From Microbacterium marinum (GTDB lineage Bacteria > Actinomycetota > Actinomycetes > Actinomycetales > Microbacteriaceae): a stretch of 64,000 nt of DNA. How positions within the stretch are numbered: the stretch's first letter is position 1; each line of letters opens with the position of its first letter. Of the stretch, positions 47,225 through 57,757 are shown piece by piece. The stretch is from contig NZ_JACHMD010000001.1 in the NCBI RefSeq assembly GCF_014204835.1, positions 3,060,336-3,124,335 of the forward strand. The letters are read 5' to 3'. Below the pieces are notes generated by a model. The model had not been told where the DNA came from and searched no databases. It saw only the letters and a list, made by a program, of their open reading frames with translations. Both the position numbers and the translations under genes were made by a program.

Positions 47225-48130
47225 ATGCGCCACGAGCCGGACTTGGAGGCACTGCGAGTCTTGGCGCTCGTCGCGAAGGAAAGCAGCATGTCGGCGGCAA
47301 GCGCGCAGTTGGGCGTGAGTCAGCAGGCGGTGTCTCTGCGCATCCGGAAACTGGAAAAAGATTTGCGCGTGCGACTCCTGGTGCGTTCTGCACGGGGTTC
47401 GCGATTGACTCCGGCGGGCGAGCTGATTGTCGGCTGGGGAACAACGCTGCTGACGGCGGCCGATGAGTTCTCGGATGCTGTCGATTCGCTCCGCACGGAT
47501 CGCGGGAAGATGATGCGCATCGCCGCGAGCCTCACGATCGCAGAACACCTCCTACCGGAATGGATCGCCCGGTGGCGCATCTCTCACGGCGATGACGGCC
47601 CGGTCGTTCAGCTCACAGCCGCCAACAGCAGCACGGTCGTCGAGGCCATACGCGAGGGAACCGCAGACCTCGGGCTCATCGAGACCCCTGTCGTTCCCGC
47701 CGGCCTCCGGTCAGTCACTGTTGCTTACGACACCATCGAAGTCGTTGTGCAGCACGGTCACCGATGGGCGAAGACCCGCCGGGTGTCCGTCCGTGAACTG
47801 GCGGGCACTGGGTTGGTGCTCCGCGAGACCGGCAGCGGCACCCGACAAGCGCTCGAGAACGCCCTCACCGAGGCGGGCTTTCCCCTCGCAGCCGAGCCCG
47901 CAGCCGTGCTGACGACCACGCTCGGCGTTCGCAGCGCGATTATGGCCGGCATAGCCCCCGGCGCGTTGAGCTCCCTCGCCGTGTCCGAGGACGCCCGCGC
48001 CGGCCGACTCGTGCGAGTTCGGATCAACAATCTCCAGATCACCCGCCCGCTCACCGCCATCTGGGCCGGGACGACTCCGCCCCCTCACATACGGGACTTC
48101 CTGGACGTCATCGCGCGAACTGACCGGTAA
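47225..48130 (+). CDS. LysR-family regulator (YeiE/CysB-like) of yeiH
   Basis: A 301-residue LysR regulator. The winged helix is at residues 6-65 (SMSAASAQLGVSQQAVSLRI) and the effector domain follows, with LPEWIARW and the SGTRQALENAL pattern. ATG 47225 has GGGAGG upstream. The divergent pairing with YeiH matches YeiE-YeiH of enterobacteria, suggesting it senses a sulfur-related anion; this is an inference. Confidence 0.88.
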   Translation: MRHEPDLEALRVLALVAKESSMSAASAQLGVSQQAVSLRIRKLEKDLRVRLLVRSARGSRLTPAGELIVGWGTTLLTAADEFSDAVDSLRTDRGKMMRIAASLTIAEHLLPEWIARWRISHGDDGPVVQLTAANSSTVVEAIREGTADLGLIETPVVPAGLRSVTVAYDTIEVVVQHGHRWAKTRRVSVRELAGTGLVLRETGSGTRQALENALTEAGFPLAAEPAAVLTTTLGVRSAIMAGIAPGALSSLAVSEDARAGRLVRVRINNLQITRPLTAIWAGTTPPPHIRDFLDVIARTDR

Positions 48131-48258
48131 CGATGGTTTTCGGTGACCGTTCAGCACGCGCCCTCAGCCCTCCGACACACCCGCATCCGGCGCACCGATA
48201 ACCCCACCGAAACCGGGGACGCACCGAAACACCATCGGGACGTTTCCGGTGGTCCCCG

Positions 48259-48849
48259 TCAATCGCCCAGAAGCGCTCGCGCCGCCATGCCGGCGAGGAT
48301 CCCCCTCGTGTCGTCGGCGCTCGCCACGGCGGAGTGCGGGGTCGAGTTCAACAGGCCGAAGGTGGCCAACAACCTCGTCTGCCGCTGCGCAGGGGCGAGA
48401 TCCGGGCGGAGCACGGCGAAGGGCCGATCCCACTCCTGCACGTATTCGCGCTGCAGCCGGCGCACCTGCTGGTTGACGTCGGCAGGGAGATTGCCGAGCT
48501 CACGGTCCTGCACCCGGATGACATCGGCGTCGGTCGTGGCGAAGTCGAGATGGAAGTCGATCAGCGCCGTGAGCGCCCACTGCGGATCGCCGATCGTCGC
48601 GGTCAGCGCCCGCCCCCCGTTGAGCAGACGTCCGCTCGCGTCGAGCAGCAGTGCGCACAGCAGCGCCTCTTTGCTCGCGAAGTGCCGGTAGAGCGCCGGC
48701 CCGCTCATCCCGACGGCATCGCCGAGGTCCGCCGTCGACACGGCACCGAAGCCCCGCTCGGCGAACAGCCGGGCGGCTGCGGCCATGAGCTCGGCGCGAC
48801 GGTTCGCCTTCTGCGTCGCGCGCCACGTCATGGGCGCCTCGTCGGTCAT
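48259..48849 (-). CDS. TetR-family repressor of the accD1-type operon
   Basis: A 196-residue TetR regulator with the helix-turn-helix at about residues 30-55 (VSTADLGDAVGMSGPALYRH). It is the last gene of the carboxylase operon, overlapping citE by ATGA. Regulators in this position usually respond to acyl-CoA intermediates. Its operator is probably the palindrome at 53738-53765. The frame to 49251 is Arg/Gly-rich shadow. Confidence 0.9.
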   Translation of the reverse strand: MTDEAPMTWRATQKANRRAELMAAAARLFAERGFGAVSTADLGDAVGMSGPALYRHFASKEALLCALLLDASGRLLNGGRALTATIGDPQWALTALIDFHLDFATTDADVIRVQDRELGNLPADVNQQVRRLQREYVQEWDRPFAVLRPDLAPAQRQTRLLATFGLLNSTPHSAVASADDTRGILAGMAARALLGD

Positions 48850-49640
48850 CGCGCGGCCAGGGTCCGCCGCGCCTGCCGCAGCACGGGTTCGTCGATCATC
48901 CGACCGCGGAAGCGGAACACCCCGGGCTGCCCGACCGCCTCCGCCAGCACGGCCTCCGCCCACTCGACGTCGGCGTCCGCCGGCGCGTACGCCTGGCGGA
49001 TCACCCCGACCTGCGAGGGATGGATGCACGCCGTCGCCGCGAATCCCGACGCCGCGGCATCCGTCGCCTCGAGGGCGAGCCCCTCGATGTCGGCGATGTC
49101 GAGGTGGACGGCGTCGATCGCCTCCTTGCCGGCGGCAGCGGCGGCGATCAGAACCCGCGACCGCGCATAGCGTGCGACGTCCCGATACCGGCCGTCGTCG
49201 AATCGGCTGGAGCGACCGCCGATGCCCGCCACCAGGTCCTCCGCACCCCACATCAGTCCGATGACCGACGGATGCCGCGCCACGGCGCCCGCGTTCTCCA
49301 CCCCGCCCGGCGTCTCGCAGAGCGCGATCACGCGGTACTCCCCGAGCGCGTCGAGCGCGGCGGAATCCTCGGCCTTGGCGAGCATGACGGTGCGGAACGG
49401 GCTCGCGCGGAGCGCATCGAGGTCGAGGGTGAACTCGACGGTCTCCGCCGGGTTGATCCGCACGATCGTGCGATCAGGGTCGAGGTCGGCACCGGCCAGA
49501 TGGGTGCGGGCGGCGGCCTTGTCTCCTGGGGCGACGGCGTCTTCGAGGTCGAGGATGACGCTGTCGGCGGCCGCCGCCGCCTTACCGTAGCGGTCGGGAC
49601 GGTCGGCGGGGCAGAACAGGAGGGCGGGCCCGGCGATCAC
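48846..49640 (-). CDS. CitE-like CoA ester lyase (HpcH/HpaI family)
   Basis: A 264-residue enzyme of the citrate lyase beta/malyl-CoA lyase class: LFCPADRPDRYGKA at the start, SVILDLEDAV with metal-binding Glu/Asp, RINP and LMWGAEDL. In mycobacteria the counterpart beside accA1-accD1 (Rv2498c) cleaves branched 3-hydroxyacyl-CoA esters. ATGA overlaps link it to maoC and tetR. Confidence 0.9.
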   Translation of the reverse strand: MIAGPALLFCPADRPDRYGKAAAAADSVILDLEDAVAPGDKAAARTHLAGADLDPDRTIVRINPAETVEFTLDLDALRASPFRTVMLAKAEDSAALDALGEYRVIALCETPGGVENAGAVARHPSVIGLMWGAEDLVAGIGGRSSRFDDGRYRDVARYARSRVLIAAAAAGKEAIDAVHLDIADIEGLALEATDAAASGFAATACIHPSQVGVIRQAYAPADADVEWAEAVLAEAVGQPGVFRFRGRMIDEPVLRQARRTLAAR

Positions 49641-50143
49641 GACGCGCCCCCGGGAGCCGGGTCAGCGGGCGCGCAGCGCATGAGCGTCGAACGCCTCGCG
49701 GTCGCGACGACCGTGCCGTGCTGGTTGCGCGCGGTGTGCGCGAACTCGACGATGCCCTGCCCCGGCCGCGACGACGAGAGCCGCTTCGACACCACGAGCG
49801 TCTCGCCATAGAGGGTGTCGCCGTGGCGCACCGGCGCGGGGAAGGCGATCTCGGAGAATCCGAGGTTGGCGACGATGGTCCCCTGGGTGAGCTGCGCGAC
49901 CGAGAGGCCGACGAGGGTGGAGAGGGTGAACATGCTGTTGACCAGCCGCTCCCCGAACTCGGTCTGCTCGGCCCAGGCGGCATCCAGGTGAAGTGATTGC
50001 GTGTTCATCGTGAGCGTCGTGAACAGCACGTTGTCGGCCTCGGTCACCGTCCGACCGGGGCTGTGGACGTACACGGCGCCCTCGTCGAGCTCGTCGAAGT
50101 AGAGCCCGCGCTGCACGATACGCCGGGCGTTCTGGTCGTTCAC
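49637..50143 (-). CDS. MaoC-family (R)-hydratase/dehydratase
   Basis: A 168-residue hot-dog fold protein. The amino terminus is RGLYFDELDEGAVYVHSPGR, followed by the hydratase-like TEADNVLFTTLTMNTQSLHLD and the active-site region PVRHGDTLYGE. It probably hydrates an enoyl-CoA such as the carboxylated product of the upstream enzymes. ATGA overlap with the carboxylase alpha gene. Confidence 0.9.
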   Translation of the reverse strand: MNDQNARRIVQRGLYFDELDEGAVYVHSPGRTVTEADNVLFTTLTMNTQSLHLDAAWAEQTEFGERLVNSMFTLSTLVGLSVAQLTQGTIVANLGFSEIAFPAPVRHGDTLYGETLVVSKRLSSSRPGQGIVEFAHTARNQHGTVVATARRSTLMRCAPADPAPGGAS

Positions 50144-52119
50144 GCGCCGTCCTCCTCACCTGTCGGGGGCGCGATGACGGCGAGCGACTGCCCACGGGTC
50201 ACGCTGTCTCCGGGACGGACCCGCAGCGAGACCACGCCGGCGATCTCCGCCCGCACCACATGTTCCATCTTCATCGCCTCCACCACCACCACCGGATCGC
50301 CGACAGCGACGGTCGCGCCGTCCGCGCCCGGGGTGAGGATGACGACCCCCGGCATCGGAGACACCAGTTCGGGGGCGACGGCATCGTCGTCACCGCGACG
50401 GTGGTCCGCGCGCAGCCGCCGGACCTCGTGCACGGCACCGTCCGACGCCAGGCGCACGCGGTCGGCGCCCACGTCGGCGATCACCGACGCGGTGCGGTCG
50501 CCGACGCGCACGCTCACCGCCCCGGCAGCCCCCGGGGTCACCGCGGCCGCCTGTTCGGCGCCGTCGACCGAGAGCGTCAGGGTTCCACCGGTGCCGCGGA
50601 GCTCGATGAGACGGCGTTCACCGCCCGACTCCAGGTCGTACCGGCGCGGCGCCGGAGGTCCGAGCCGCCACCCGTCGCGCCGTCGCCACGGATCGTCGGC
50701 GCGGTCGAGCGCATCGTCGAGCAGCAGGGCGGCGCGCGCGAAGACGTCGTCGTCGATCTCCACGGCGATCAGGGAATCGAGCTCCCGCTCGATCAGACCG
50801 GTGTCGAGATCGCCTCGCACCACCGCGGGCACCTCGAGCAGCCCCCGAAGGAAGGCGACGTTCGTCTCGAATCCGAGCACGACGGTGTCGCTCAGGGCTG
50901 CGAGCAGCCGCCGCCGTGCCTCGTCGCGCGTCGGCGCGGTGGCGATGACCTTCGCCAGCATCGGGTCGTAGTCCACCGACACGTCGAGTCCGTCGACCAT
51001 CGCCGTGTCGACACGGATGCCGCGCCCCTCGGGATGCCGCACCCGGCGGATCCGGCCGCCGGTCGGCAGGAATCCGGCGGAGGGGTCCTCCGCGTACACC
51101 CGCGCCTCGATGCTGTGGCCGCGGAGGCGGACATCGCCCTGGTCGAACGAGAGCGGCTCCCCCGCGGCGATGCGGAGCTGCTCGGCGACGAGGTCGATGC
51201 CGGTGATCTCCTCGGTGACCGGGTGCTCGACCTGCAGGCGCGTGTTCATTTCCATGAAGAAGAACTCATCGGGCCGGTCGCCCGCCACGATGAACTCCAC
51301 CGTGCCGGCCCCGCGGTAGGCGACGCTGCGCGCGGTCTCGCAGGCGGCCTGCCCGATCCGCTCCCGGGTCTGCGGATCGAGGAGGGGCGACGGCGCCTCC
51401 TCGATGACCTTCTGATGGCGACGCTGCAGCGAGCACTCCCGCTCGCCGAGATGCACGGTCGCGCCGTGCGCATCCGCGACGATCTGCACCTCGATGTGAC
51501 GCGGGTTCTGGAGATACCGCTCGAGGAAGAGGGTGTCGTCTCCGAATCCGGCGGCCGCCTCACGTCTCGCGGCGGCGAGCGCGGCGGGCATGCGCTCGGG
51601 TTCGGTCACGACGTGCATCCCCTTGCCGCCGCCACCGGCGGACGGCTTGATCAGGAGCGGATATCCGACGTCGTCCGCCGCGGCGATCAGCTCTTCGTCC
51701 GTCATGCCGGCCCGCGCGACCCCGGGCACCGTCGGCACTCCTCGGGCTTCGACGGCGTGCTTGGCGGTGATCTTGTCGCCCATGACGCGGATGGCCTCCG
51801 CCGACGGACCGATGAAGACGATGCCCGCCTGTTCGCACGCGGCGGCGAAGGCGGTGTTCTCAGCGAGGAAGCCGTACCCGGGGTGGATCGCCTCAGCGCC
51901 CGTCTGCCGCGCCGCGGCAATGACGGCGTCGATGTCGAGGTAGCTCTGCGCGGCGGGAGCAGGCCCCAGCCGCACGGCGGTGTCGGCGAGGGCGACGTGG
52001 CGCGCACCGGCATCCGCGTCGCTGTAGACCGCGACCGAGCGGATGCCCTGCTCTCGGAGGGTGCGGATGACCCGGCAGGCGATCTCGCCGCGGTTGGCTA
52101 TCAGAACGGTGGAAAACAT
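50140..52119 (-). CDS. accA1: Biotin-dependent acyl-CoA carboxylase alpha subunit (methylcrotonyl-CoA type)
   Basis: A 659-residue subunit with biotin carboxylase (about 1-450; ANRGEIACR, the ATP-grasp GGGGKGMHVV, EMNTRLQVEHPVTE) followed by a BT linker and a carboxy-terminal biotin carrier domain with EAMKMEH, where Lys is biotinylated. With AccD1 it most likely carboxylates 3-methylcrotonyl-CoA in leucine breakdown. I use ATG 52119; GTG 52128, which overlaps the accD1 stop as GTGA, is also possible. Confidence 0.92.
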   Translation of the reverse strand: MFSTVLIANRGEIACRVIRTLREQGIRSVAVYSDADAGARHVALADTAVRLGPAPAAQSYLDIDAVIAAARQTGAEAIHPGYGFLAENTAFAAACEQAGIVFIGPSAEAIRVMGDKITAKHAVEARGVPTVPGVARAGMTDEELIAAADDVGYPLLIKPSAGGGGKGMHVVTEPERMPAALAAARREAAAGFGDDTLFLERYLQNPRHIEVQIVADAHGATVHLGERECSLQRRHQKVIEEAPSPLLDPQTRERIGQAACETARSVAYRGAGTVEFIVAGDRPDEFFFMEMNTRLQVEHPVTEEITGIDLVAEQLRIAAGEPLSFDQGDVRLRGHSIEARVYAEDPSAGFLPTGGRIRRVRHPEGRGIRVDTAMVDGLDVSVDYDPMLAKVIATAPTRDEARRRLLAALSDTVVLGFETNVAFLRGLLEVPAVVRGDLDTGLIERELDSLIAVEIDDDVFARAALLLDDALDRADDPWRRRDGWRLGPPAPRRYDLESGGERRLIELRGTGGTLTLSVDGAEQAAAVTPGAAGAVSVRVGDRTASVIADVGADRVRLASDGAVHEVRRLRADHRRGDDDAVAPELVSPMPGVVILTPGADGATVAVGDPVVVVEAMKMEHVVRAEIAGVVSLRVRPGDSVTRGQSLAVIAPPTGEEDGA

Positions 52120-52124
52120 ACGGA

Positions 52125-53699
<1,575 letters not shown>

Positions 53700-53737
53700 C
53701 GTCGACGGCACCTCCGTGGTGCGTGAGCGGGCGCTCG

Positions 53738-53765
53738 AGTCGAGTTATCGGTCGATAACTCGACT
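53738..53765. promoter_or_regulatory. 28-bp palindrome, probable TetR operator of the accD1 operon
   Basis: Thirteen-base perfect arms AGTCGAGTTATCG (53738-53750) and CGATAACTCGACT (53753-53765) around GT. A further CGATAAC half-site is at 53769-53775. It is the only strong palindrome upstream of accD1 and also lies about 55 bases past the end of the LacI gene. TetR in the operon is the likely binder. Confidence 0.75.
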
Positions 53766-53817
53766 GAACGATAACACCGTGCGGTGCGGCGGGGAAGGGC
53801 TGATCGAGGGCAGCGCG

Positions 53818-54819
53818 TCAGCGCCGCGGGCCCGTGGAGTCGCGCACGATGAGCTCGGTCCCGAGCAGCTCGGGCTCCCACGAGACGCCGTCGAACCGTT
53901 GCAGGAGCGCCCCGGCGGCGTTCCGGCCGGCCGCCTCGAACGGCGTGCGGACGGTGGTGAGTGCGGGGACGATGAACTCGCTCCCGAAGATGTCGTCGAA
54001 CCCGGCGATGCTGACGTCGCCCGGCACCGCCCCGCCGCGCTGGACCACCGCCTGCATCGCGCCGATGGCCATGAGGTCGTTGAAGGCGACCACCGCCGTA
54101 TGCGACTCGTCGAGGATCCGGGGCGCGAGCGCCCGGCCACCGTCGATGGTCGGTGCGTGAGGCCCCCACTGCGCGACGGACATCGAGCGCGCGGCTGCCG
54201 CACGCTGCACGGCGCCCCAGCGGCGCTCGCTGATCCACGAGCCGTGCGCGCCTGCGAGGTAGACGACGGAGCGATGGCCCAGGGCGTCGAGATGCGCAAC
54301 CAGCGCCGTGACGCCCGATTCGACGTCGGGAAGGACGGCATCGACGCCGTCGAGCCTGCGGTTCACGAGGACGACGGGCTTCCGGGCGGCGAGGGAACGG
54401 ATTCGCTCGTCGGGCAGACGGGTGGTGGCGAGGATCAGACCGTCGACGCTGAGGAGCAGCCGGTCGGTTGTGGCCACTTCGGCATCGGGGTCACCCCGAG
54501 ACTCGGCGATGACGAGGGTGTAGTCCTGCGCGCTCGCGACCTCCTCGGCGCCGCGAACGATGCCGAAAACGGCGGGGTTGGTCGCATCGGCGACGACCAG
54601 GCCGATCGTGCGCGTGCGTCCGGTCAGCAGCGCGCGGGCGATGGGATTGACGCGGAAGTCGAGCTCTTCCGCCGCGCGGCGGATGCGGGCCTCGGTCGCC
54701 GCGCTGACCCGCCCCGGCTTGCTCAGCGCCCGCGACACGGTCGAGGGGTTGACGCCCGCGCGCGCCGCGACGTCGTAGATCGTCGCCGCGGGTCGCGGAG
54801 CCTCTGCTTCCCCGCTCAC
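53818..54819 (-). CDS. LacI-family regulator, probably of gluconate use
   Basis: A 333-residue LacI regulator with helix-turn-helix at about residues 13-35 (TIYDVAARAGVNPSTVSRAL) and a sugar/acid-binding domain. It starts at GTG 54819, overlapping the gluconokinase stop as GTGA, so it is co-expressed with and probably controls gntK. Confidence 0.88.
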   Translation of the reverse strand: MSGEAEAPRPAATIYDVAARAGVNPSTVSRALSKPGRVSAATEARIRRAAEELDFRVNPIARALLTGRTRTIGLVVADATNPAVFGIVRGAEEVASAQDYTLVIAESRGDPDAEVATTDRLLLSVDGLILATTRLPDERIRSLAARKPVVLVNRRLDGVDAVLPDVESGVTALVAHLDALGHRSVVYLAGAHGSWISERRWGAVQRAAAARSMSVAQWGPHAPTIDGGRALAPRILDESHTAVVAFNDLMAIGAMQAVVQRGGAVPGDVSIAGFDDIFGSEFIVPALTTVRTPFEAAGRNAAGALLQRFDGVSWEPELLGTELIVRDSTGPRR

Positions 54820-55352
54820 GACGACGCGCCACGCTCGCGAGCGAGGATCCAGTCCCGCGCCGTCCCGACGATGGCCGGGATGTCCGCTGCGACGTCGACC
54901 GCCACCCCGACCTCGTCGTCATCGAGGTGCTCGAGGAGTGCGATCTGAGAGGCGAGCAGAGATGCGGGCATGAAGTGGCCGGTGCGCGCAGCCGCGCGAC
55001 GTTCGAGCAGCTCGGGGGCCGCCGTCAGGTGGACGAACACCGCCTCCGGCGCGAGCCGACGGATCCGGTCGCGGTACGCCCGACGCAGTGCGGAGCACGC
55101 GATGACGATGCCGCGCCCCGCATCGTTCGCCAATCGACGACCGACCTCGTCCAGCCACGGCCAGCGATCGTCGTCGGTGAGCGGCTCGCCCGCGGCCATC
55201 TTCGCCACGTTGGATGCCGGGTGGAGGTCGTCCGCGTCGATCCAGCGGCATCCGAGTTCACCGGCGAGACGAGCGGCGATGGTGGACTTGCCGGCGGCGG
55301 ACACGCCCATCACGACGATCGCACGCGCGCGCCCACCACTCATCGACTCCAC
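54816..55352 (-). CDS. gntK: Gluconokinase
   Basis: A 178-residue kinase of the small GntK type, giving 6-phosphogluconate. The P-loop is VVMGVSAAGKST, followed by WIDADDLHPASNVAKMAAGEPL, which is diagnostic for gluconate kinase. Start GTG 55352 follows a -10-like CAAGAT by six bases; ATG 55343 is the other choice. First gene of a two-gene unit with the LacI regulator; no gluconate permease is nearby. Confidence 0.93.
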   Translation of the reverse strand: MESMSGGRARAIVVMGVSAAGKSTIAARLAGELGCRWIDADDLHPASNVAKMAAGEPLTDDDRWPWLDEVGRRLANDAGRGIVIACSALRRAYRDRIRRLAPEAVFVHLTAAPELLERRAAARTGHFMPASLLASQIALLEHLDDDEVGVAVDVAADIPAIVGTARDWILARERGASS

Positions 55353-55388
55353 CGCTTCATCTTGTCAGCCCGCGTCACGGGCCCGGCG

Positions 55389-55784
55389 TCACTCTTCGAG
55401 GATCGCGGCCAGCTCATCGAGGTCGCCCTCGATGCGCGCGGCGTCCGCCTCGTAGTCCTCATCGCTGACACCCGGCATGCGGTAGAGCGTGAAGACGACC
55501 TCGCTCCCGCGGTCGTTGCGCAGCACGCGAAGCGGATTGTGGAACCGGGTGCCGTCGGGGAGGGTCACGTCGTGGTCGAGGATGCCGAACTCGACCGGCC
55601 CAGGGAAGGACACCTCGACGTCCCCCATCGGGGACTCCGCGAGCCAACGGTCGCCGTCGCGGCGGATGCCGGTGCTGAGACCCGCGGCCCACTGCGGGAG
55701 GTTCGCCGGGTCTCCGGCGAACGCCGCGACATCGGCGGGATCGCGATCGATGGAGCGGGAGATGTGCCGGGCTGTCCAGGTCAT
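55389..55784 (-). CDS. SRPBCC (START-like) domain protein
   Basis: A 131-residue protein with the SRPBCC ligand-cavity fold pattern: ISRSIDRDPADVAAFAGDPANLPQW at the amino terminus and a long carboxy-terminal helix. Ligand unknown. ATG 55784 has TAGCCT (55791-55796, reverse strand) six bases upstream. Confidence 0.78.
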   Translation of the reverse strand: MTWTARHISRSIDRDPADVAAFAGDPANLPQWAAGLSTGIRRDGDRWLAESPMGDVEVSFPGPVEFGILDHDVTLPDGTRFHNPLRVLRNDRGSEVVFTLYRMPGVSDEDYEADAARIEGDLDELAAILEE

Positions 55785-55855
55785 GCCCGCAGGCTACCGG
55801 GGTCCGTGGACACGCGTCCCGCCCGCACCGCGCGCTCGCGGGGGACAATGGCGGG

Positions 55856-56431
55856 ATGCCGCGTTTCACCGATCCCGTGCTGCACGCCATGGCGACCCGG
55901 CGGTCGCTCGCCAAGGTCGGCCCCGGGTCCCCCAGTGACGACGAGTTGCGCGATCTCCTCGCGGCGGTGACCCCGGTCGCGGATCACAAAGCCCTTCGAC
56001 CGTGGCGGCTGCTCACCCTTCGCGGTGAGGACCGCGGGCGCCTCGGCGCCGCCCTGGATGCCGCCGCCGGGACGGAACGGGAGCCCGGGGAGGTCAACAC
56101 GAAGCCGTTCCGCGCGGACCTGCTGATCGCGGTCATCGCGAGTCCGCGTCCGCACCCCGGCGTGCCGGAGTGGGAGCAGCACGCGACCGCCGCCGGCGCG
56201 GGCCACCTGCTCGAGCTCGCTCTGTGGCGCGCGGGATGGGGCGTCATGTGGCGCACCGGGATGGCCGTGAACGCCGCCGAGGTCAGAGAACTGCACGGCC
56301 TCGCGGACCACGAGCTGCTGATGGGGTGGCTCTACGTCGGGAGCATCGACTCCGAGCTGCGCGCGCGGCTGGGCGCCACGCCCCGCCCGGTCCTCGACCC
56401 GACGCCCTTCCTCGGCGCGCTGCCGCGCTGA
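55856..56431 (+). CDS. Nitroreductase-family flavoprotein
   Basis: A 191-residue protein of the FMN-dependent nitroreductase family: ATRRSLAKVG at the amino terminus, PWRLLTLRGE, and GAGHLLELALWRAGWGVMWRTG for FMN contact. The substrate is unknown. ATG 55856 is six bases after GACAAT (55844-55849). A strong terminator follows. Confidence 0.85.
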   Translation: MPRFTDPVLHAMATRRSLAKVGPGSPSDDELRDLLAAVTPVADHKALRPWRLLTLRGEDRGRLGAALDAAAGTEREPGEVNTKPFRADLLIAVIASPRPHPGVPEWEQHATAAGAGHLLELALWRAGWGVMWRTGMAVNAAEVRELHGLADHELLMGWLYVGSIDSELRARLGATPRPVLDPTPFLGALPR

Positions 56432-56438
56432 AACGGAG

Positions 56439-56468
56439 GAACGCCCCGCCTCTCGAGGCGGGGCGTTC
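56439..56468. terminator. Bidirectional terminator between nitroreductase and desaturase genes
   Basis: A perfect 12-bp stem GAACGCCCCGCC (56439-56450) with GGCGGGGCGTTC (56457-56468), loop TCTCGA, between two convergent genes, beginning eight bases after the nitroreductase stop. Confidence 0.85.
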
Positions 56469-56476
56469 TCGTTCAC

Positions 56477-57508
56477 TCACGCGCGGCGATAGGTCGAGAC
56501 GACCGGGCAGTCGAACGGATCGCGTGCAGCGAGGCCGACGCGGTTGAGGTAGTCGATGACGATCGCGTACGACCTTCCCAGGCTCGTCTCGGTGTAGGGC
56601 ACACCGAGCGTGCGGCACTGGTCCATGACGATGCCGCGGGCGCGCGCGAGGTGCGGGCGCGGCATGTTCGGGAAGAGGTGGTGCTCGACCTGGTAGTTGA
56701 GCCCTCCCATCAGCCAGGTCGCCCACCAGCCGCCGCGGATGTTGCGGGAGGTGCGCACCTGCTTGCTGAAAAAGTCGAGCTTCGCGTCGGGCGCGATGAC
56801 CGGCATCCCCTTGTGATTCGGGGCGAAAGCAGCCCCCATGTAAACACCGAAGACGGCGAGCTGGATACCGAGGAAGGCGAATGCCATGCCGAGCGGCAAC
56901 AGCAGGAAGACGGGAACGGCGAAGCTGGCGAGGCGGACGAGGATGAGGGCGAGCTCGAGCCAGCGCGCCTTCACGTCCTTGTCCGTCATGAGGTGCTTCA
57001 AGCCCAGGTAGTGGAGGTTGAGGCCCTCGAGCGTGAGGAGCGGGAAGAAAAGCCAGCCCTGGCGCTTGGTGATCGCCCGGCGCAGGCCGCGAGCGGAGGC
57101 GGCATCCGTGTCGAGGAACGAGATCGTGTCGATCTCGATGTCGGGATCCTTGCCGACGCGGTTCGGGTTGGCGTGGTGACGGGTGTGCTTGCCGGTCCAC
57201 CACGCGTAGCTGATGCCGACGACGCCGCTGGCCAGGAAGCGGGCGAGCCGGTCGTTCGCGGGGCCCGAGGTCAGCACCTGGCGGTGCGCCGCCTCGTGCG
57301 CGAGGAAGGCGACCTGGGTCAGGAGGATGCCGAGCGCCGCCGCCATCAGCAGCTGGAACCAGCTGTCGCCGAGCAGGATGAATCCGGTGATCGCACCGCC
57401 GAAGCCGAGGACGAGGAGCGTTCCGACGAAGGCGTAGAACCAGGGCGTGCGGGCGAGGAGACCGGTCTCCTTCACGACGCGCGACACGTCGGTGTAGGCG
57501 CGGGCCAT
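56477..57508 (-). CDS. Membrane fatty acid desaturase
   Basis: A di-iron acyl desaturase with the three His boxes: HEAAHR, HTRHH and QVEHHLFP. Several membrane helices lie between them. It adds a double bond to membrane fatty acids, important for cold response. The start is uncertain: ATG 57508 (343 residues) has GGAG nine bases upstream. The frame upstream reads RLGPVRQTYSGTTEFPP, which also resembles desaturase amino termini but has no ATG, GTG or TTG until 57685, so the true protein may be about 60 residues longer. Confidence 0.88.
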   Translation of the reverse strand: MARAYTDVSRVVKETGLLARTPWFYAFVGTLLVLGFGGAITGFILLGDSWFQLLMAAALGILLTQVAFLAHEAAHRQVLTSGPANDRLARFLASGVVGISYAWWTGKHTRHHANPNRVGKDPDIEIDTISFLDTDAASARGLRRAITKRQGWLFFPLLTLEGLNLHYLGLKHLMTDKDVKARWLELALILVRLASFAVPVFLLLPLGMAFAFLGIQLAVFGVYMGAAFAPNHKGMPVIAPDAKLDFFSKQVRTSRNIRGGWWATWLMGGLNYQVEHHLFPNMPRPHLARARGIVMDQCRTLGVPYTETSLGRSYAIVIDYLNRVGLAARDPFDCPVVSTYRRA

Positions 57509-57757
57509 CGGGGGGAACTCCGTCGTCCCGGAGTAGGTCTGACGGACGGGACCGAGCCGGGGCTCGAGGGCGGTGGAGGCGATGAAAGCACCTGCTTCGG
57601 GTTGTGACCCGAGACGAGGCGTCGGCGGATCGGGGAGCCACAGGCGGATGCCGATCGCTGATCGCAACGGTACGCGCCCCGACATCCCCCGAGGGGAATG
57701 CACCGGCCATGCGGATGACCTTGCCAGCGGACTGCCAGCCGTGCGCAATGGTCGGGA
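57509..57757. other. Intergenic region upstream of the desaturase gene
   Basis: No gene is called here with confidence. The reverse strand is open in the desaturase frame throughout, and part of it may be the true amino terminus. A TACCGT hexamer occurs near 57668-57673 (reverse strand) but no canonical start codon follows at the usual distance. The CDF gene ends at 57758. Confidence 0.4.
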
